Source: Parietaria judaica (lineage: Eukaryota > Streptophyta > Magnoliopsida > Rosales > Urticaceae). From it: a stretch of 64,000 nucleotides of DNA. Position 1 is the stretch's first letter, and each line of letters begins with the position of its first letter. The notes beneath the pieces are model-generated. The model ran no database searches and was not told where the DNA came from. It worked only from the letters and a program-made list of their open reading frames with translations. Location of the stretch: positions 13,324,001 to 13,388,000 of the forward strand of contig OX940864.1 of NCBI GenBank assembly GCA_954871525.1. Reading direction: 5' to 3'. Below, piece after piece: positions 1-11,106 of the stretch. The position numbers were made by a program, and so were the translations under genes.

Positions 1-755
1 TGCTTCGAAACTCTGGTAAAGATACAGTTTTTACACGCTCTAGATATGATTCGGGTTTTAATAAGAAATTAAGAGGTATAAATATAATGCTTACAAACTC
101 TAGATATCTTTCAAGTTTAATATATAAAAATTACGAAACTAATTTCAAAAGTGATTTGAAAAACTTTTTTTTTACACATACCCTTTAATCTTATTTTATT
201 TTCTAAGAGACTATTTGTACACATACCATCATAGCGATCACTCTAAAAATAAAAGTAAGAATTACAAAGTTACCTTCAAAATGATTCGAAACACATTTTC
301 ATTTAGTACATTTTTCGATCAATTTTTCCATTCATTTTAACCGTTAAAGGACCATTTGAATGACTAAATCATAATAAAAAGACCATTTGCATCATCTTAT
401 CATTTGACCATTTGTAACAATAACCCATATATAAAATTTGGGACTGGATCACGATATAACATATGCTTACTCTTAGAGAAAGTCAAGCAATTTGATTACA
501 TCTTATTAGCTGGAATTATAAGATTCCACAAAATCATTATCTGGTGGCAACACAATATGGATTAGACTTGGAGAGTAAGTCAGGTTGAAAAGTCAAACTA
601 CATCATCATTATCATCATAGTGGCAGACTTAAATAATTCAAAATTCATCAACTAAAAGCAACATTATTTTATTATTATTCAACGAATTGCTCTATAACAG
701 CGAATTTTTTAATTAAATACCAATGTTTATCTGAATTCAAGAAAGAGCTACATAC
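1..755 (-). other. Start of intron 1 of the BAH1-like gene
   Basis: Strongly AT-rich sequence follows the GTATGT donor of exon 1. On the minus strand I find nothing resembling the next SPX or RING exon, so the window edge falls inside the intron. No other gene is visible here. Confidence 0.6.
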
Positions 756-930
756 CAGGGCATGATTCGCAGTGGCATAGCTGGTCCTTGGCGTCGTGAT
801 CGCAGATCTCTTGGCTCCGACAGCTCTTCAAGACTTTCTTGAGTCTCTTGTACTCCACGTGCGAGCAATTCTCCAGCAAGCCGTCCTGTTCTTTGAGCAG
901 GTAATCGCGGTACGTGACGCCGAACTTCAT
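756..930 (-). CDS. BAH1/NLA-like SPX-RING E3 ubiquitin ligase, first exon only (partial)
   Basis: This is the N-terminal SPX segment of a plant SPX-RING E3 ubiquitin ligase (BAH1/NLA family), a family that ubiquitinates phosphate transporters and acts in nutrient and defence signalling. The exon encodes 58 residues opening MKFGVTYRDYL, followed by CSHVEYKRLKKVLKSCR, the SPX helices with their conserved lysines, and then a Cys-rich CHCESCPG stretch. It resembles the BAH1-LIKE paralogue (which has KCRFVEYKKLKKVLK) more than NLA itself. The start is the ATG at 930; the frame is open further upstream only through a non-ATG TTG codon. The exon ends in phase 1 at CCTG, with donor GTATGT at 755-750. 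The next exon, carrying the rest of SPX and the RING domain, is not in the window, so intron 1 exceeds 750 bases. The family assignment is strong; the exact paralogue is inferred. Confidence 0.88.
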
Positions 931-1190
931 CTTCGCCAAGCCCTAGAATTTCTCGAGATCCAAAAGAAAATTCGAACCGAATCCGAGGGAAAAGGATATT
1001 ACGGAAGCACTCGATTTCGAAGATCAGAGGAGTATTTGCCTTCAAGCCGCTTTTGTTTTCTTTGATTTTCTGTGAGTGGAAAGTAATGGGTTTGAGGATT
1101 TTCTCGGGAAACAAACAGAGAGAAGAGAGAGAGAGATTTAAAGGGAGAGAGCGCGGGTCTTCCGGGGAAAACTTGCGTGTTATTTATTGC
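931..1190 (-). other. 5' untranslated leader of the BAH1-like gene
   Basis: About 250 bases lie between the predicted start codon and the region downstream of a TATA box. The leader includes a CT/GA-rich tract near 1120-1150, common in plant leaders. A miR827 target site, known from the Arabidopsis NLA leader, is not visible by eye, which fits a BAH1-LIKE rather than an NLA identity. Confidence 0.5.
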
Positions 1191-1211
1191 AGAGCTTTTG
1201 AAGAGCTCTGT

Positions 1212-1220
1212 CTTTTATAG
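1212..1220 (-). promoter_or_regulatory. TATA box of the BAH1-like gene
   Basis: The minus strand reads CTATAAAAG, close to the plant TATA consensus, about 30 bases before a plausible transcription start near 1185 and about 285 bases before the start codon. A weaker TATA-like string is at about 1299-1310. Confidence 0.5.
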
Positions 1221-1403
1221 AAGAAAAAAAAAACGCCACACGTGTTGCCGATTTTTACTGCTCCTGCACGTGCCAACTCGTACGCTCTGGCTCTTCTACG
1301 TATATAAATATCTAATAACGCAAATAAAAAATAAATAAAAAAAACTAATAAAGGCAGAAAACGACGATAATAACAATAGGTATTATCTGTATTATTTTTT
1401 CTA

Positions 1404-2274
1404 GCGTAAACTACGATTAATGTACCCAATGTTTGATCTGATTATGTACCCAATATTTATTTTCGACGGCTAATGTACCTAAGATTAATTTTTTTTTTAG
1501 ATTTTTTCGTGCTTTCCGTCACTTGACCGTCAGCAAGTGATTCCTCATCTATATGTACAGTTTTCGTCACTCACTTTTTGTCCAAATTTAATTAATAAAC
1601 TACCGTTGGAAAGCTAAGAGATATATCTACAACTCTGGTGTTTTAAGTTTTGTAAAAAAAGATCTTAAAAAATACGAAATTTCAATTACAACGTAAAACT
1701 GGACATTAGTTTAATGCAAAATATTTATTTCGAGCAAATTTTAATATACTTGATGACTTTTTATGATGAAACGTAAAACTACAAAGTTTTAGATAACTCA
1801 TATTTTTTCACATTACATCTTTCATATTTTTGGCATAACCCACTCATTTTTTGTCCAAAATTTATAAATAAAGTACCGTTGAAAAGATAAAAGATTTATC
1901 TACAACTTTGTAATTTTATGTTTCATCATAAAAGTCATTAAGTATATTAAAATTTGCTCGAAATAAATATTTTGCATTAAACTAATGTCTAGTTTTACGT
2001 TGTAATTGAAGTTTCGTATTTTTTCAAACTTTTTTTACAAAACTTAAAACACCAAAGTTGTAGATCTATCTCTTAGCTTTCCAACGGTAGTTTATTAATT
2101 AAATTTGGACAAAAAATGAGTGAGTTCTGCCAAAAATACGAAAAGTGTACATACTGACGGAAAACACGAAAAAATCTAACGGAATTAAGTTTGGGTACAT
2201 AGCCGTCGAAAATAAACATTGGGTACATAATCCGCAGCCAATCAAACATTGGGTACATTAGCCGCAATTTACCC
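1404..2274. mobile_element. Mutator-like foldback element, subfamily A copy 1
   Basis: An 871-bp near-palindromic element. Its arms are inverted copies of each other almost to the centre, and its outer ends are GCGTAAACTACGATTAATG and, on the other strand, GGGTAAATTGCGGCTAATG. Each arm carries three tandem versions of a GGCTAATGTACCCAA-type motif. It is flanked by a perfect 9-bp duplication TTTTTTCTA (1395-1403 and 2275-2283), the length typical of Mutator-like elements. It has no transposase reading frame, so it is non-autonomous. A second copy is at 54664-55666. Confidence 0.85.
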
Positions 2275-2399
2275 TTTTTTCTAATACATTTCGCATGAGA
2301 TTTTAAAAAAGAAAGTTTGACATTGAAGAAATAATTATAATATTTTTAAATCTTCAATATTCTGTTTTGATTTTTTTTAATGATCTTTCTTAAGTTAGT

Positions 2400-2526
2400 T
2401 TTGTTTTGGGATTTTTGAGAACAATTAAATATGTTATTACAGGGTTCCGATTACTCAGTACATTATCTATATAGAGAAGAGAATCAAATAGCAGATGCGT
2501 TGGGTCGTTTGGGTGCTGATTGTAGG
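2400..2526 (+). pseudogene. LINE relic, RNase H segment (left part, split by a hAT insertion)
   Basis: The plus strand from about 2445 encodes a segment with REENQIADALGRLGADCR, the end of the RNase H domain found in plant L1-type LINEs and related RNase H-like proteins. The frame stops being readable at 2526, where a hAT element has inserted, and resumes at 9147. The portion before 2440 is AT-rich and unrecognised, so the LINE is 5'-truncated or decayed. Confidence 0.65.
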
Positions 2527-2787
2527 CAGGGGCGGAGCTACGTGTTAGTGAGTGTATGTACGGGCTGCACCTAAAAAACTGCACGTCAAAAAATTAAAAA
2601 AAATATGATTTTTTTCGAAATATTTAAATAGCTAATTTTAAATAAATATTTAAAGAGACCAAGAGTGATAATGCAAAGCTTGCAGCACAGCTAATTGCAT
2701 TTTTAACTCAAGGAACTGGATCTCCGTGAGGTTGCGGGTTCGAATCTCAGTATCGCTATTATATTTTATCAAAAATGTTGCTATTTG

Positions 2788-2790
<3 letters not shown>

Positions 2791-2830
<40 letters not shown>
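2791..2830. repeat. (TA)n microsatellite at the Helitron 5' end
   Basis: About 20 TA units in a row, immediately before the AAAAGCAAAAT motif of the Helitron 5' end. Confidence 0.9.
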
Positions 2831-2834
<4 letters not shown>

Positions 2835-3728
2835 CAAAATTTCAAGTAGATGACATGGCAAAATAGAATTCAAGGTTTACATGATTCATACTTTTTTAGA
2901 GTTTAATTTTTATTTTTTTTTAAGAATATTACATGCATTAAGTTATAGTGATAGTTATTAAAGTGAGAATCATATTTTTACAGAATTTTAATTATTTTTT
3001 CTTATCTCAAGTGATTAACGAATATCAATTATGCGCCTATTAACTCAATTGTTACACATTCTTATTGCTTTTAATAGGTTACCGTGCTTGAAAATTGATT
3101 GTTCCTTTAAATACATACATTTTTTTTAATAAATACATGCACATTGATCTCTATTTAATAAAAAACGAATAACAGTTTTGCTCAATAATTTTGCATAAGT
3201 AATATCAAAAGTCATATTTGGTTTTAATTCACAATTTTATAACCTATATTTACAATTGATGTTAATCAATTAATTATAATTATAATTGCCAATAAAGTTT
3301 TAGTATGTCATTGAAAGTTGAAACTATTGACGTTCACTTTTACTAATTATAATATATATTCATAATTTGAGAAGGTATTGTAATCATTATTTAAAATTTT
3401 CAAAACTGAGAAACTCCTCAATCCTCATCCCAATTTGGTTCATTTTTGTAATTTGGCTAATTGTTTGGTAGCCATTTGTTTAGTTTAAAGGGAACTATAC
3501 TAGCTTTTTAATTTATATTTTGTTTGATTAGTAGATTTTTGTTTGTTACTTTTCTTATTCTTTTACTGTAATCGTTTAGTAATTGTATATATACAACGCT
3601 CATGTGACATATATTGGCATTTGTAATGTCTTCATTTGCAGTATAACTGGAAGTAGCAATTGAATAACTTCCTTTTCTTCGGTTAGAATAATGTAATTTC
3701 GTTTCGGCGATCTTTTTCTTGATGAATG

Positions 3729-3730
3729 GA

Positions 3731-3757
<27 letters not shown>
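3729..3757. repeat. (AT)n microsatellite
   Basis: A short uninterrupted AT dinucleotide run inside Helitron 1. A similar run lies at about 4294-4316. Confidence 0.85.
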
Positions 3758-3763
<6 letters not shown>

Positions 3764-5579
3764 TTGTTACACCTATATATTCTTTTTATCATCGCATTAC
3801 ACACAAAATGTATGTTTTTTTTTTATTATTGGTTTATCATTTTTTTTATTTTCATAAAATTTTGATTCTTTGCAATGATATTTGAATTCCTTTTAACATG
3901 TTTAATTTGTCTTGAACATGATTATGCTTGAAGATAATGGAAGCCAACATTATCAAGATCAACATCTCCAACCACAAACTGTGTTTTGGGTATGGATAAA
4001 TTCTCTTTGTTCTTGGTCTATTCTTTTTTTTTTTTTTTTTTAAGTGTATTGCTTTGTTTGTTGGACTTCTCGTATCTATCCGGCCTACGTAATGTCTCCG
4101 ACGAGCCTCCTCCGCCGTGTCCAACCGTTGGTTGCCTCTATGATGTTTCTTTGTAAGTCATAAAATTGAAAATTGACAAGTCCTACAATGAAAAGAAAAA
4201 AAAATAGTTAATAGCTTACACACACTTATAATTCAAGAATGATGTTAAACCTTCGAAATTGAAAGTGCAGATTTATTTAAAAATTCAAATATTTATATAT
4301 ATATATATATATATATTATAATATTTAATAGAAATAAATTCGGCAACATCATTATTACTTAAACAAATCATCAATTGTTAAGTTTGATTTGGTTGTAATT
4401 TTTTTTATTACAACATACAGTTTAATTAATAAATTTGAAAATATTATCATATAAAAATTGTAATAGATACTTTTTGTCACCAAGCGATACCAAAAAAAAT
4501 ATATTAATACGTCACCGTGAAAATTTCCGGTAGGGCGGTGTCAGCGCAGAGACATTCTAACCAGTTTGCAAAAGAAGCAAAGCTGATTGTCTAGAGCCCA
4601 AGATTGATATTCTAGATAACATGTACGATATTTATGGTTCCACAATATATAATTTATGTAAGTTGTCATACTTTTTTCAATTATTATCATTGCCATCACG
4701 TTCAATTTAATAATATTTTTGGATTTTCTGGATATGAACGTTAGTAGATTTTAGTAATTGTAAGTTATCATTTCTATAGAAATATATTTTAATAATTATA
4801 CTTTTTTTGGCAGTTACTAATGCGGATGTCGATAATATTACCTATAAAATGGTAGTTTTTTAATGGTAATACTTTTCTTTTTAGAGTTGTTAATGCGGTC
4901 ATCGGTGATATTACCAATAAAAGGGTAAAATTTATTTGTTATGAAATATGAATACCTTATCTGAAAATAGAAAGTATTATTCTAATATAGAAATATAGAA
5001 TCTCCGTCAAATATATTTTGGGATTATGGTAACCAATTTGCAATACACATGATGTGATTCTTTGTCTTCAATATTGTTTTATTTAGGCGATTTTGATTGG
5101 AATGAATGGACTTGTGTAAATCATAATACGTACTTATTCAGTTATTCTATCGTTTTAGTCGAAGTTTTTTTTTTTTTTATGAATAGTTTTATTTTGTTTT
5201 TATTATTTTTTTTAATGATTTTTTTTTTTTTTTTTGTAGCATGCAGTCTCTTTCAAAATTTAGCGTATGAATATTTTGGCCGCACAAAAAATAGAACATC
5301 TTTTACATGAAATGTTTCTTTGGGTTAACTTGGGTGTATAGAAGCACAAACTTTGTCAAATTTTAATATGATCCTTAAAATTTTGTTTATATTTCCGCAT
5401 GCTATCGTCAAATAAAAAACGGTGTTCAACTTTTATAATGCAGAATCATAAGGTGGCCAAAATTTTATATTTTTTTGGGCTTTGGGAGGTACTCATCAAG
5501 GGATCACCAAAAAAAAAAGTTAAACAAATTGCACAGTTTGATAACCATCAAAACTTAGAGAAAAAAGGTATTTCATTAT

Positions 5580-6048
5580 GGGTTAATGACGGCAAAAATA
5601 CCCAAAGTTTAGTCAAAGAACCCATCGTGTACCCAAAGTTTAAAAGTGATGGTAAAAATACCCAAAGTAATATTTGAGGAGTTGACCACTTAATTCTCGT
5701 AATGCCGTTAACTTACTCGTTAAACCTGGTTACATGGATAAATATTTTTTGTTAAGTGCAATCATTAGGGGTTCAATTAGTTGTATTAAATAGTATTAGT
5801 TAGGGGTTTAATTTGTTGTTTTGTCGTAAACAAGACTTATTTGGGCTCATCCATTTGGCAAAAAATGTTATGTCAACAACCAACGTTTGCCCGAGTGGCC
5901 AGAGTTAACGGGTAAGTTAACGGCGTTACGAGAATGGAGTGGTCAACTCCCCAAATGCGACTTTGGGTATTTTTACCACCACTTTTAAACTTTGGGTACA
6001 CGAGGGGTTCTTTGACCAAACTTTGGGTATTTTCGCCGTCATTAACCC
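5580..6048. mobile_element. Mutator-like element, subfamily B copy 1
   Basis: A 469-bp element with ends GGGTTAATGACGGCAAAAAT and, inverted, GGGTTAATGACGGCGAAAAT, and a perfect 9-bp duplication TTTCATTAT (5571-5579 and 6049-6057). Subterminal ATACCCAAAGTTT motifs recur several times in each arm. It has no coding capacity. A close relative lies at 34809-35278. Confidence 0.88.
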
Positions 6049-6323
6049 TTTCATTATTTATTGTATATGCTTACATTTTATTGTATTTGATTTTTTTGTT
6101 CTATTTTGCAGTTGCTTTGAAGAAGTTTATATAAATTTGAAGGTAAAGTTGCTCAATAATGGGAGAAATTTTTCGTTACAATATTTCTCATCATTTCCAA
6201 TCCATCTTAGTGTTTTCGTTATAATATTTAGATTTTAGCCAACTTCTACAAATTTTACATAAATATTTACTTCGGAAACAATCTTTCCGTTATTAATATG
6301 TTCTTAAAAAAGTTTAATATATT

Positions 6324-7718
6324 CAGGGGTGAACAAACGGATATTCAGTATAGTTTTTGAATAATAATAGACCAAATACCATAATTTGGTATTTTTATAA
6401 TGAAAACTGAATACCTTATTTTAAAATATTAAAACCGCATCTACCGTATAATCGGTATTCGGTTGCGGTAATATCATTTTTTTTACCACATTTACAGCTT
6501 TTTAGATCCAATATAAAAAATTATTACACAGAGAAGTAATAATTTCTCTAAGTATATAGAGTTCTTACAAGTCCGTACAACATTGAAGCACGAAGTGGTA
6601 ACTCAAAAGATGACTAATAAAAACGAGTTCTATGTTCCTACTTTTTTGTTCTAAGTTCCAAGTTATTACCATCTATGATTACATCTAGGGGTGTGCATCG
6701 GTTGGATTAGGTCGACCTGAGGTAAAACATGAACTCGACCCGATCTTATTGGGTTTGGGAAAAATAACCCAATCCGACCCAAAATTTTTGAAGGCCCAAT
6801 CCAACCCAACCCGAAAAACTCTGGGCTGAGTTGGGTTGGGTCATTGGCTTGGACTAAAATTTTAAAAAAAATTATATATAAAAATATTTTACCGAATAAC
6901 ACTTAAATTTAAACCGTCGATCAATAAACAGAAATTTCATATTATTGTTTGTAAACACCCAATTCAAAAATTAAACATTATTATAGTCTTAAACATTAAA
7001 TAACACAAGTACGGAAAATAGTCGTAAACTAAACTAGAAATATGTTCATAATCATATACTAGAAACATGGTCATAGACATTAAATAATGACTAAACATAA
7101 AAATGAGACTCTAGAAATACTTTTTTATTCGTTGTGTGCTTTTACATACTTAAACTACAAAAATATATTTTAAAAAATTAATTAATTATTTGAAGAAAAA
7201 AAAACTTGATTGGGTCGATTGGGCCGGCCCAACCCCAACCCGACTATTTATTCGGGTTGAACCCAACCTAACCCGATAACTATTAGGTTAATTGGGTTGG
7301 GTTAGATTGAGGTTGAGTTCAATTGGGTTTGGTTAAATTGTTGGGTTGGGTTTTTTTTCACACTCATTTACATCAAATATTATTTACCATCTATAACTAC
7401 TCATTAAACAGATAATTCTAGAAAATAATTGTTGGACAATATGAGTGGATAAAAATTTATTTTGGAGATCATGTTAAGTATAGTTATTACCGATAGAAAA
7501 TATAAAATAAGATTTCGTGATAAACCAGTTTAAACGGGTATGCGGTTGCGGTTTTCAAATCAAAACCAAAAATCCTATTTTAATCTAATCCGTATATCCG
7601 GTTATTTGTTGGTATATTCGGTTTTAACCATTTTAAAGCGGTTCGCGGCTTAATCGATATCGGTTTTATCGTTTTTCGGTAAAAAATTTGGTTACCAATT
7701 TTTTTTGTTCACCCCTTA
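6324..7718. mobile_element. hAT-type element nested in Helitron 1
   Basis: The ends CAGGGGTGAACAAA at 6324 and TTTGTTCACCCCTT ending at about 7718 are inverted repeats of plant hAT type. Internal GGTATTCGGTT-like strings occur near both ends. I could not read a clean 8-bp duplication, so the exact borders may be off by one or two bases. It contains another hAT element at 6686-7366. Confidence 0.65.
6686..7366. mobile_element. hAT MITE with GGTTGGGTT-rich subterminal arrays
   Basis: Starts TAGGGGTGTGCATCGG and ends TTTTCACACTCA, flanked by ATTACATC (6678-6685) and TTTACATC (7367-7374), an 8-bp duplication with one mismatch. Both subterminal zones are packed with GGGTTGGGT / ACCCAACCC repeats, probably transposase-binding arrays. 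No coding capacity. Confidence 0.75.
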
Positions 7719-8003
7719 TTATTGGCTCATAATTAATAATAATAAAAAAGCAAAAATACTACTAAAAAAATAATTTGTTTAATTAAATGACAACGTATTT
7801 TGTTTATAATTCAAAATAGAAGTAAAAATCTGTTGCTTTTTTAATCAATTTTTATATTATAAATAAAAAAAAATTACCACCGCGCGAAGCGCGGTGTCGG
7901 TCTACTAGTTATTAGTTAAGAAAAGATGAGAGTATATGTAAGAGGCCCACTCCATCTTTCTTTCACTTTTTTTAAAAAAAACAAAATTAATTATAGTTCA
8001 AAT

Positions 8004-8598
8004 CAAGGTTCTAAATATCGATATCGATGTCACTCTCCATGTTACGGATATATCGCTTGCCGATGTCGATATCGATGGATAAATCAAGAGAAATGGATAT
8101 ATCGCTTGCCGATAATACCGCATAAATTCCACGGATACATCGCTTGCCTATCGAAATATCGACAGATATTCCGGAAAATATTTTTAGTATTTTGAATCAT
8201 ATTTTTATATAGTTTCTAAATTACTCATTTAATAAATATGTTATAGCCTAGAAAACACACTCATAAATCATAATATAACACAAACATATAATAGAAAAGT
8301 CATAACTCGTAACATAATGTCAGCATAACATAAAATAAGCTAGGTATCATAATAAAGTCATAGAGTAAGAACATAAATACGAACATATAGTACGAAGTAC
8401 GAATATAAATACGAAGCATGGTTCGAAATGCCAATATCGATGTCGTTTCGTACTCTCCATTTTACGGATATACCGCTTGCAGACTGAAAAATGGGAAGAA
8501 ATAGATATATCAATTTCCTGCGAATATCGTTTCGCACTTCTCATTTTCTGGGTATGTCGTTGATATATCGACGACATATCTGGATATTTAGAACCTTG
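8004..8598. mobile_element. Short TIR element with CGATATCG-type repeats
   Basis: 595 bp with inverted ends CAAGGTTCTAAATATCG at 8004 and GGATATTTAGAACCTTG ending at 8598. The flanks GTTCAAAT (7996-8003) and GTTCATAT (8599-8606) look like an 8-bp duplication with one mismatch. Internally the phrase ACGGATATATCGCTTGC and variants repeat several times. The length of the duplication suggests hAT, but the superfamily is uncertain. Confidence 0.65.
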
Positions 8599-9138
8599 GT
8601 TCATATAGAGAAAATATACTGACACCCATTAATAACTTTTCTTACATAATTCTTATTACATTGTGGGATTCATTTTTTCATTTGTATAGCTCTTTTTTTT
8701 TTTTATCTTATTAATAACTTTCTTAATAATTTTCTTACATAATTGTTATTTTTTAGCTCTACCAGTATTAGTTCATAGTATCTATATATAATAGATTATT
8801 ATTTATCACTTGCGCAAATATTATCTTATAATATACAAAATAATTTTACTTTATTTTAATATAAAATAATTCTATTAAGAACCTTATATCATGAAATTCT
8901 ATAACATGTATTATATGTTATTAAGTATATATGATGTAGTATGAATAACGTTAGTCTATTTTATTGTATAACAAGTATTGCACGTTTTGTTTCAAAAGAT
9001 AAAAATGCGACGTTTTATTTTGTATACCAATATTACGATATGATTGTTGTTATTTATGTAATTAAATTTTTTTAAAAATTAACTAAGAAAAATTCTTAAA
9101 AAGGCATCACCTGAACTGAAATCCTGGCTCCGCCACTG

Positions 9139-9475
9139 ATTGTAGGGAAAAGATTTTCACAGATTCTAATGAGTTTCCTAGCAATATAAAAAGTTTGTTT
9201 AGATTAGACAAAATGAACATTGCGCATATTAGGGATGTCTAATGTTTATGTTCTGCTATTTGTTCTTATCATTATGTTTATTGCTATAGTCTTGTTGTTA
9301 AGGATGTTTTTAATGTTTGATTTTTGTAAGTCACTAAGTCTCAATATAAAGATGTAACCACGGTTTTCCTCCGCCATAGGTGAGGGCTCTATTAATAAAA
9401 TCGAGACGGAGACACTATGTGAGTGTTCTCCGACTATTCGCTATAAAAAAAATAAAAAATAAAAAATATTTGATA
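9139..9475 (+). pseudogene. LINE relic, C-terminal end and 3' tail (right part)
   Basis: After the second copy of ATTGTAGG the frame interrupted at 2526 continues through about 27 codons to a stop (TAA at about 9241). An untranslated tail follows, with a conserved-looking motif around 9360-9400 (GGTGAGGGCTCTATTAATAA) and an A-rich end from about 9450, typical of LINE 3' ends. The two halves together are one non-LTR retrotransposon relic. Confidence 0.65.
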
Positions 9476-9511
9476 CACGTACATTTAGTTTTATATAACA
9501 CTCACGATAAT

Positions 9512-9617
9512 GATTATATTGACCAATAAGCTTTAGTATGTCTTAATTTCATTTCTTTTCGAAAGATTATATTGACCATTATTAGCTTTGGCATGTCTTA
9601 TTTTTTTTCTTTCCAAA
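9512..9617. repeat. Tandem duplication of a 53-bp unit
   Basis: Two adjacent diverged copies (9512-9564, 9565-9617), both opening GATTATATTGACCA and continuing through an AGCTTTxGxATGTCTTA core. Unrelated to any gene seen here. Confidence 0.75.
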
Positions 9618-10515
9618 GTTTATAAACTGGTTGATAGAATAGTACCTCTTTCAATTCTTCCTCTTAAATTAGATTTTCCAAAAAGACGTTTTAATGTGTG
9701 ATGGCGGCTAGGGTTAGAGGTAGTGTTAACTAACGCATCGTAAATGACATGAAGATTGCATGGCAATTTCTGGAGATTTGCGACAATCATAAGTATTTAT
9801 TTACATTATTTGTGTTTTTTATTGTTGTTATTTGGTTTTCTTATTACACTATCTTTGCTTCTATTTTTAGCACTTTTTTTTCTTCTTCCTTTTAACACGT
9901 TTAAATATCGTAGTCGTGTAACCTCTAACTATATAATAATATGGCTTTGTTTTTTTCTGATAACCTCTAGCTACGTCAATATGTTTGGTTCTCGCAACGC
10001 CTTTGTTTAAGAATTAGTTTATACCGGATATCCTTGCAAAAAAAAAAGGTCAAAACTGAAAAGAGGTACTCGTAGGTAAGAGAATGGTGATTTCTTCATG
10101 ATAGAGATAGTTGACTCAAGCCTTTAGTTATAATTGAATTAGATGTTGACGAAAAGCTTAATTGAAAGGCGGCTTTGAGTGAGAAAGAGACTAGCGTGTA
10201 CTAAAAATCCATAGAATACTCAACTTGCTTCGCAAATGCCAAATCTTCCAAAAGCTTGACGGTTCAAAGAGATTCATGCTTTTAAAAAGACAAGTGGGTC
10301 AGTGAAAAGTCAAAAGTGGAATCTTTTACTCTTTACTTTATAAAAGTTACATTGCTATCATCAATTTGATTCAATTTCAAATTATCTTCCTTTATGACTT
10401 TTTTTGGTGGTGGTTGCTTGGGGTGCGTGTAATGATCAATCACACGCATTAAGATGAGACTAACATAAAGCTCGCTATGTCTATATTCATCCATATGTAA
10501 TTATCTTTCTTTTAA
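9618..10515. other. Intergenic, nothing recognised
   Basis: AT-rich intergenic DNA with no supported exon; the open frame at 9756-10010 is low-complexity and hydrophobic. A 9-bp duplication for the next element ends at 10515. Confidence 0.5.
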
Positions 10516-11097
10516 CGGTTAACGGTTAATTGCGGCAAAAAGACTCAACGTTTCGTCAAATGCTTTCCTGTGTATACAACCTCCGTAAATGGCGGCAAAA
10601 GTACCCAAACTCGACATTTAGTAGTTGACCGAGAAAATCAATCCATGTGGCTGTTAGCCTTTGCCACGTGGCATGCCACATGGCACTTGGCTGCCACGTG
10701 GCATGCCACCTAATTAATATTTTTAAATAATTTAAAAAATATTTCTTTTTTATTTTTTTTATTTTTTTAAATTAAATTATTTTTCAATAATAACCAATAA
10801 TGAATATTTAAATTTAAATATTCATTATTTTTTATTATTAAAAAAATTATTAAAAATAAAAAATTAATTTTAAAAAAATAAAAATAATTTTTTAACTAAA
10901 AATTATTTAAAATAATAATTACGTGGCATGCTACGTGGCAACCAAGTGCCATGTGGCAAAGGCGAACAACCACATGAACTGATTTTCTCGGTCAACTCCC
11001 GAATGCCGAGTTTGGATACTTTTGCCGCAATTTACGGAGGTTGTATACACAGCAGAGTATTTGACCAAAGGTTGGGTCTTTTTGCTGCAATTGACCC
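10516..11097. mobile_element. Mutator-like element, subfamily C
   Basis: 582 bp flanked by a perfect 9-bp duplication TTCTTTTAA (10507-10515 and 11098-11106). The left end contains GGTTAATTGCGGCAAAAAGA and the right end, inverted, GGGTCAATTGCAGCAAAAAG. Subterminal GCGGCAAAAGTACCCAAAC motifs repeat in each arm, and a palindrome-rich TGCCACGTGGCATGCCA stretch lies inside both arms (10660-10710, 10921-10960). No coding capacity. Confidence 0.82.
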
Positions 11098-11106
11098 TTC
11101 TTTTAA

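Larger units (their letters stand above)
2790..7908 (+). mobile_element. Helitron 1, non-autonomous, with nested insertions
   Basis: The 3' end is diagnostic: a perfect 8-bp stem hairpin CACCGCGC-GAA-GCGCGGTG (7878-7896), then about 12 bases, then CTAG at 7905-7908 followed by host T. The 5' end is less exact because a TA repeat (2791-2830) has grown there, but TATATAAAAGCAAAAT at about 2823-2840 matches the 5' end of the second Helitron in this window. No Rep/helicase coding remains. It carries a Mutator-like element (5580-6048) and a hAT element (6324-7718). Confidence 0.75.
2527..9138. mobile_element. hAT-type DNA transposon, 6.6 kb, non-autonomous, containing nested elements
   Basis: The ends are CAGGGGCGGAGCTACG at 2527 and CCTGGCTCCGCCACTG at 9123-9138, imperfect terminal inverted repeats of the common plant hAT type. 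A perfect 8-bp target duplication ATTGTAGG flanks it (2519-2526, 9139-9146), the hallmark of hAT insertion. It encodes no transposase. Most of its length is later insertions: a Helitron (about 2790-7908) with its own passengers, and a TIR element at 8004-8598. Without these its own body is only about 0.9 kb. Confidence 0.85.

Noticed and set aside
2690..2765. Possible SINE with B-box-like GGTTCGAATCTC
   Set aside because: The B box is good, but I could not find a matching A box at the right distance, a poly-A end or a target duplication. It may be part of the hAT element.
6317..7725. 8-bp duplication for the hAT element at 6324-7718
   Set aside because: The flanks (ATATATTC and TATTATTG) do not match well enough, so no duplication is claimed for this element.
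8776..8810. A third Helitron 5' end (ATCTATATATAATAGATT)
   Set aside because: The AT-rich string fits weakly, and no hairpin plus CTAG end follows before the hAT border at 9138.
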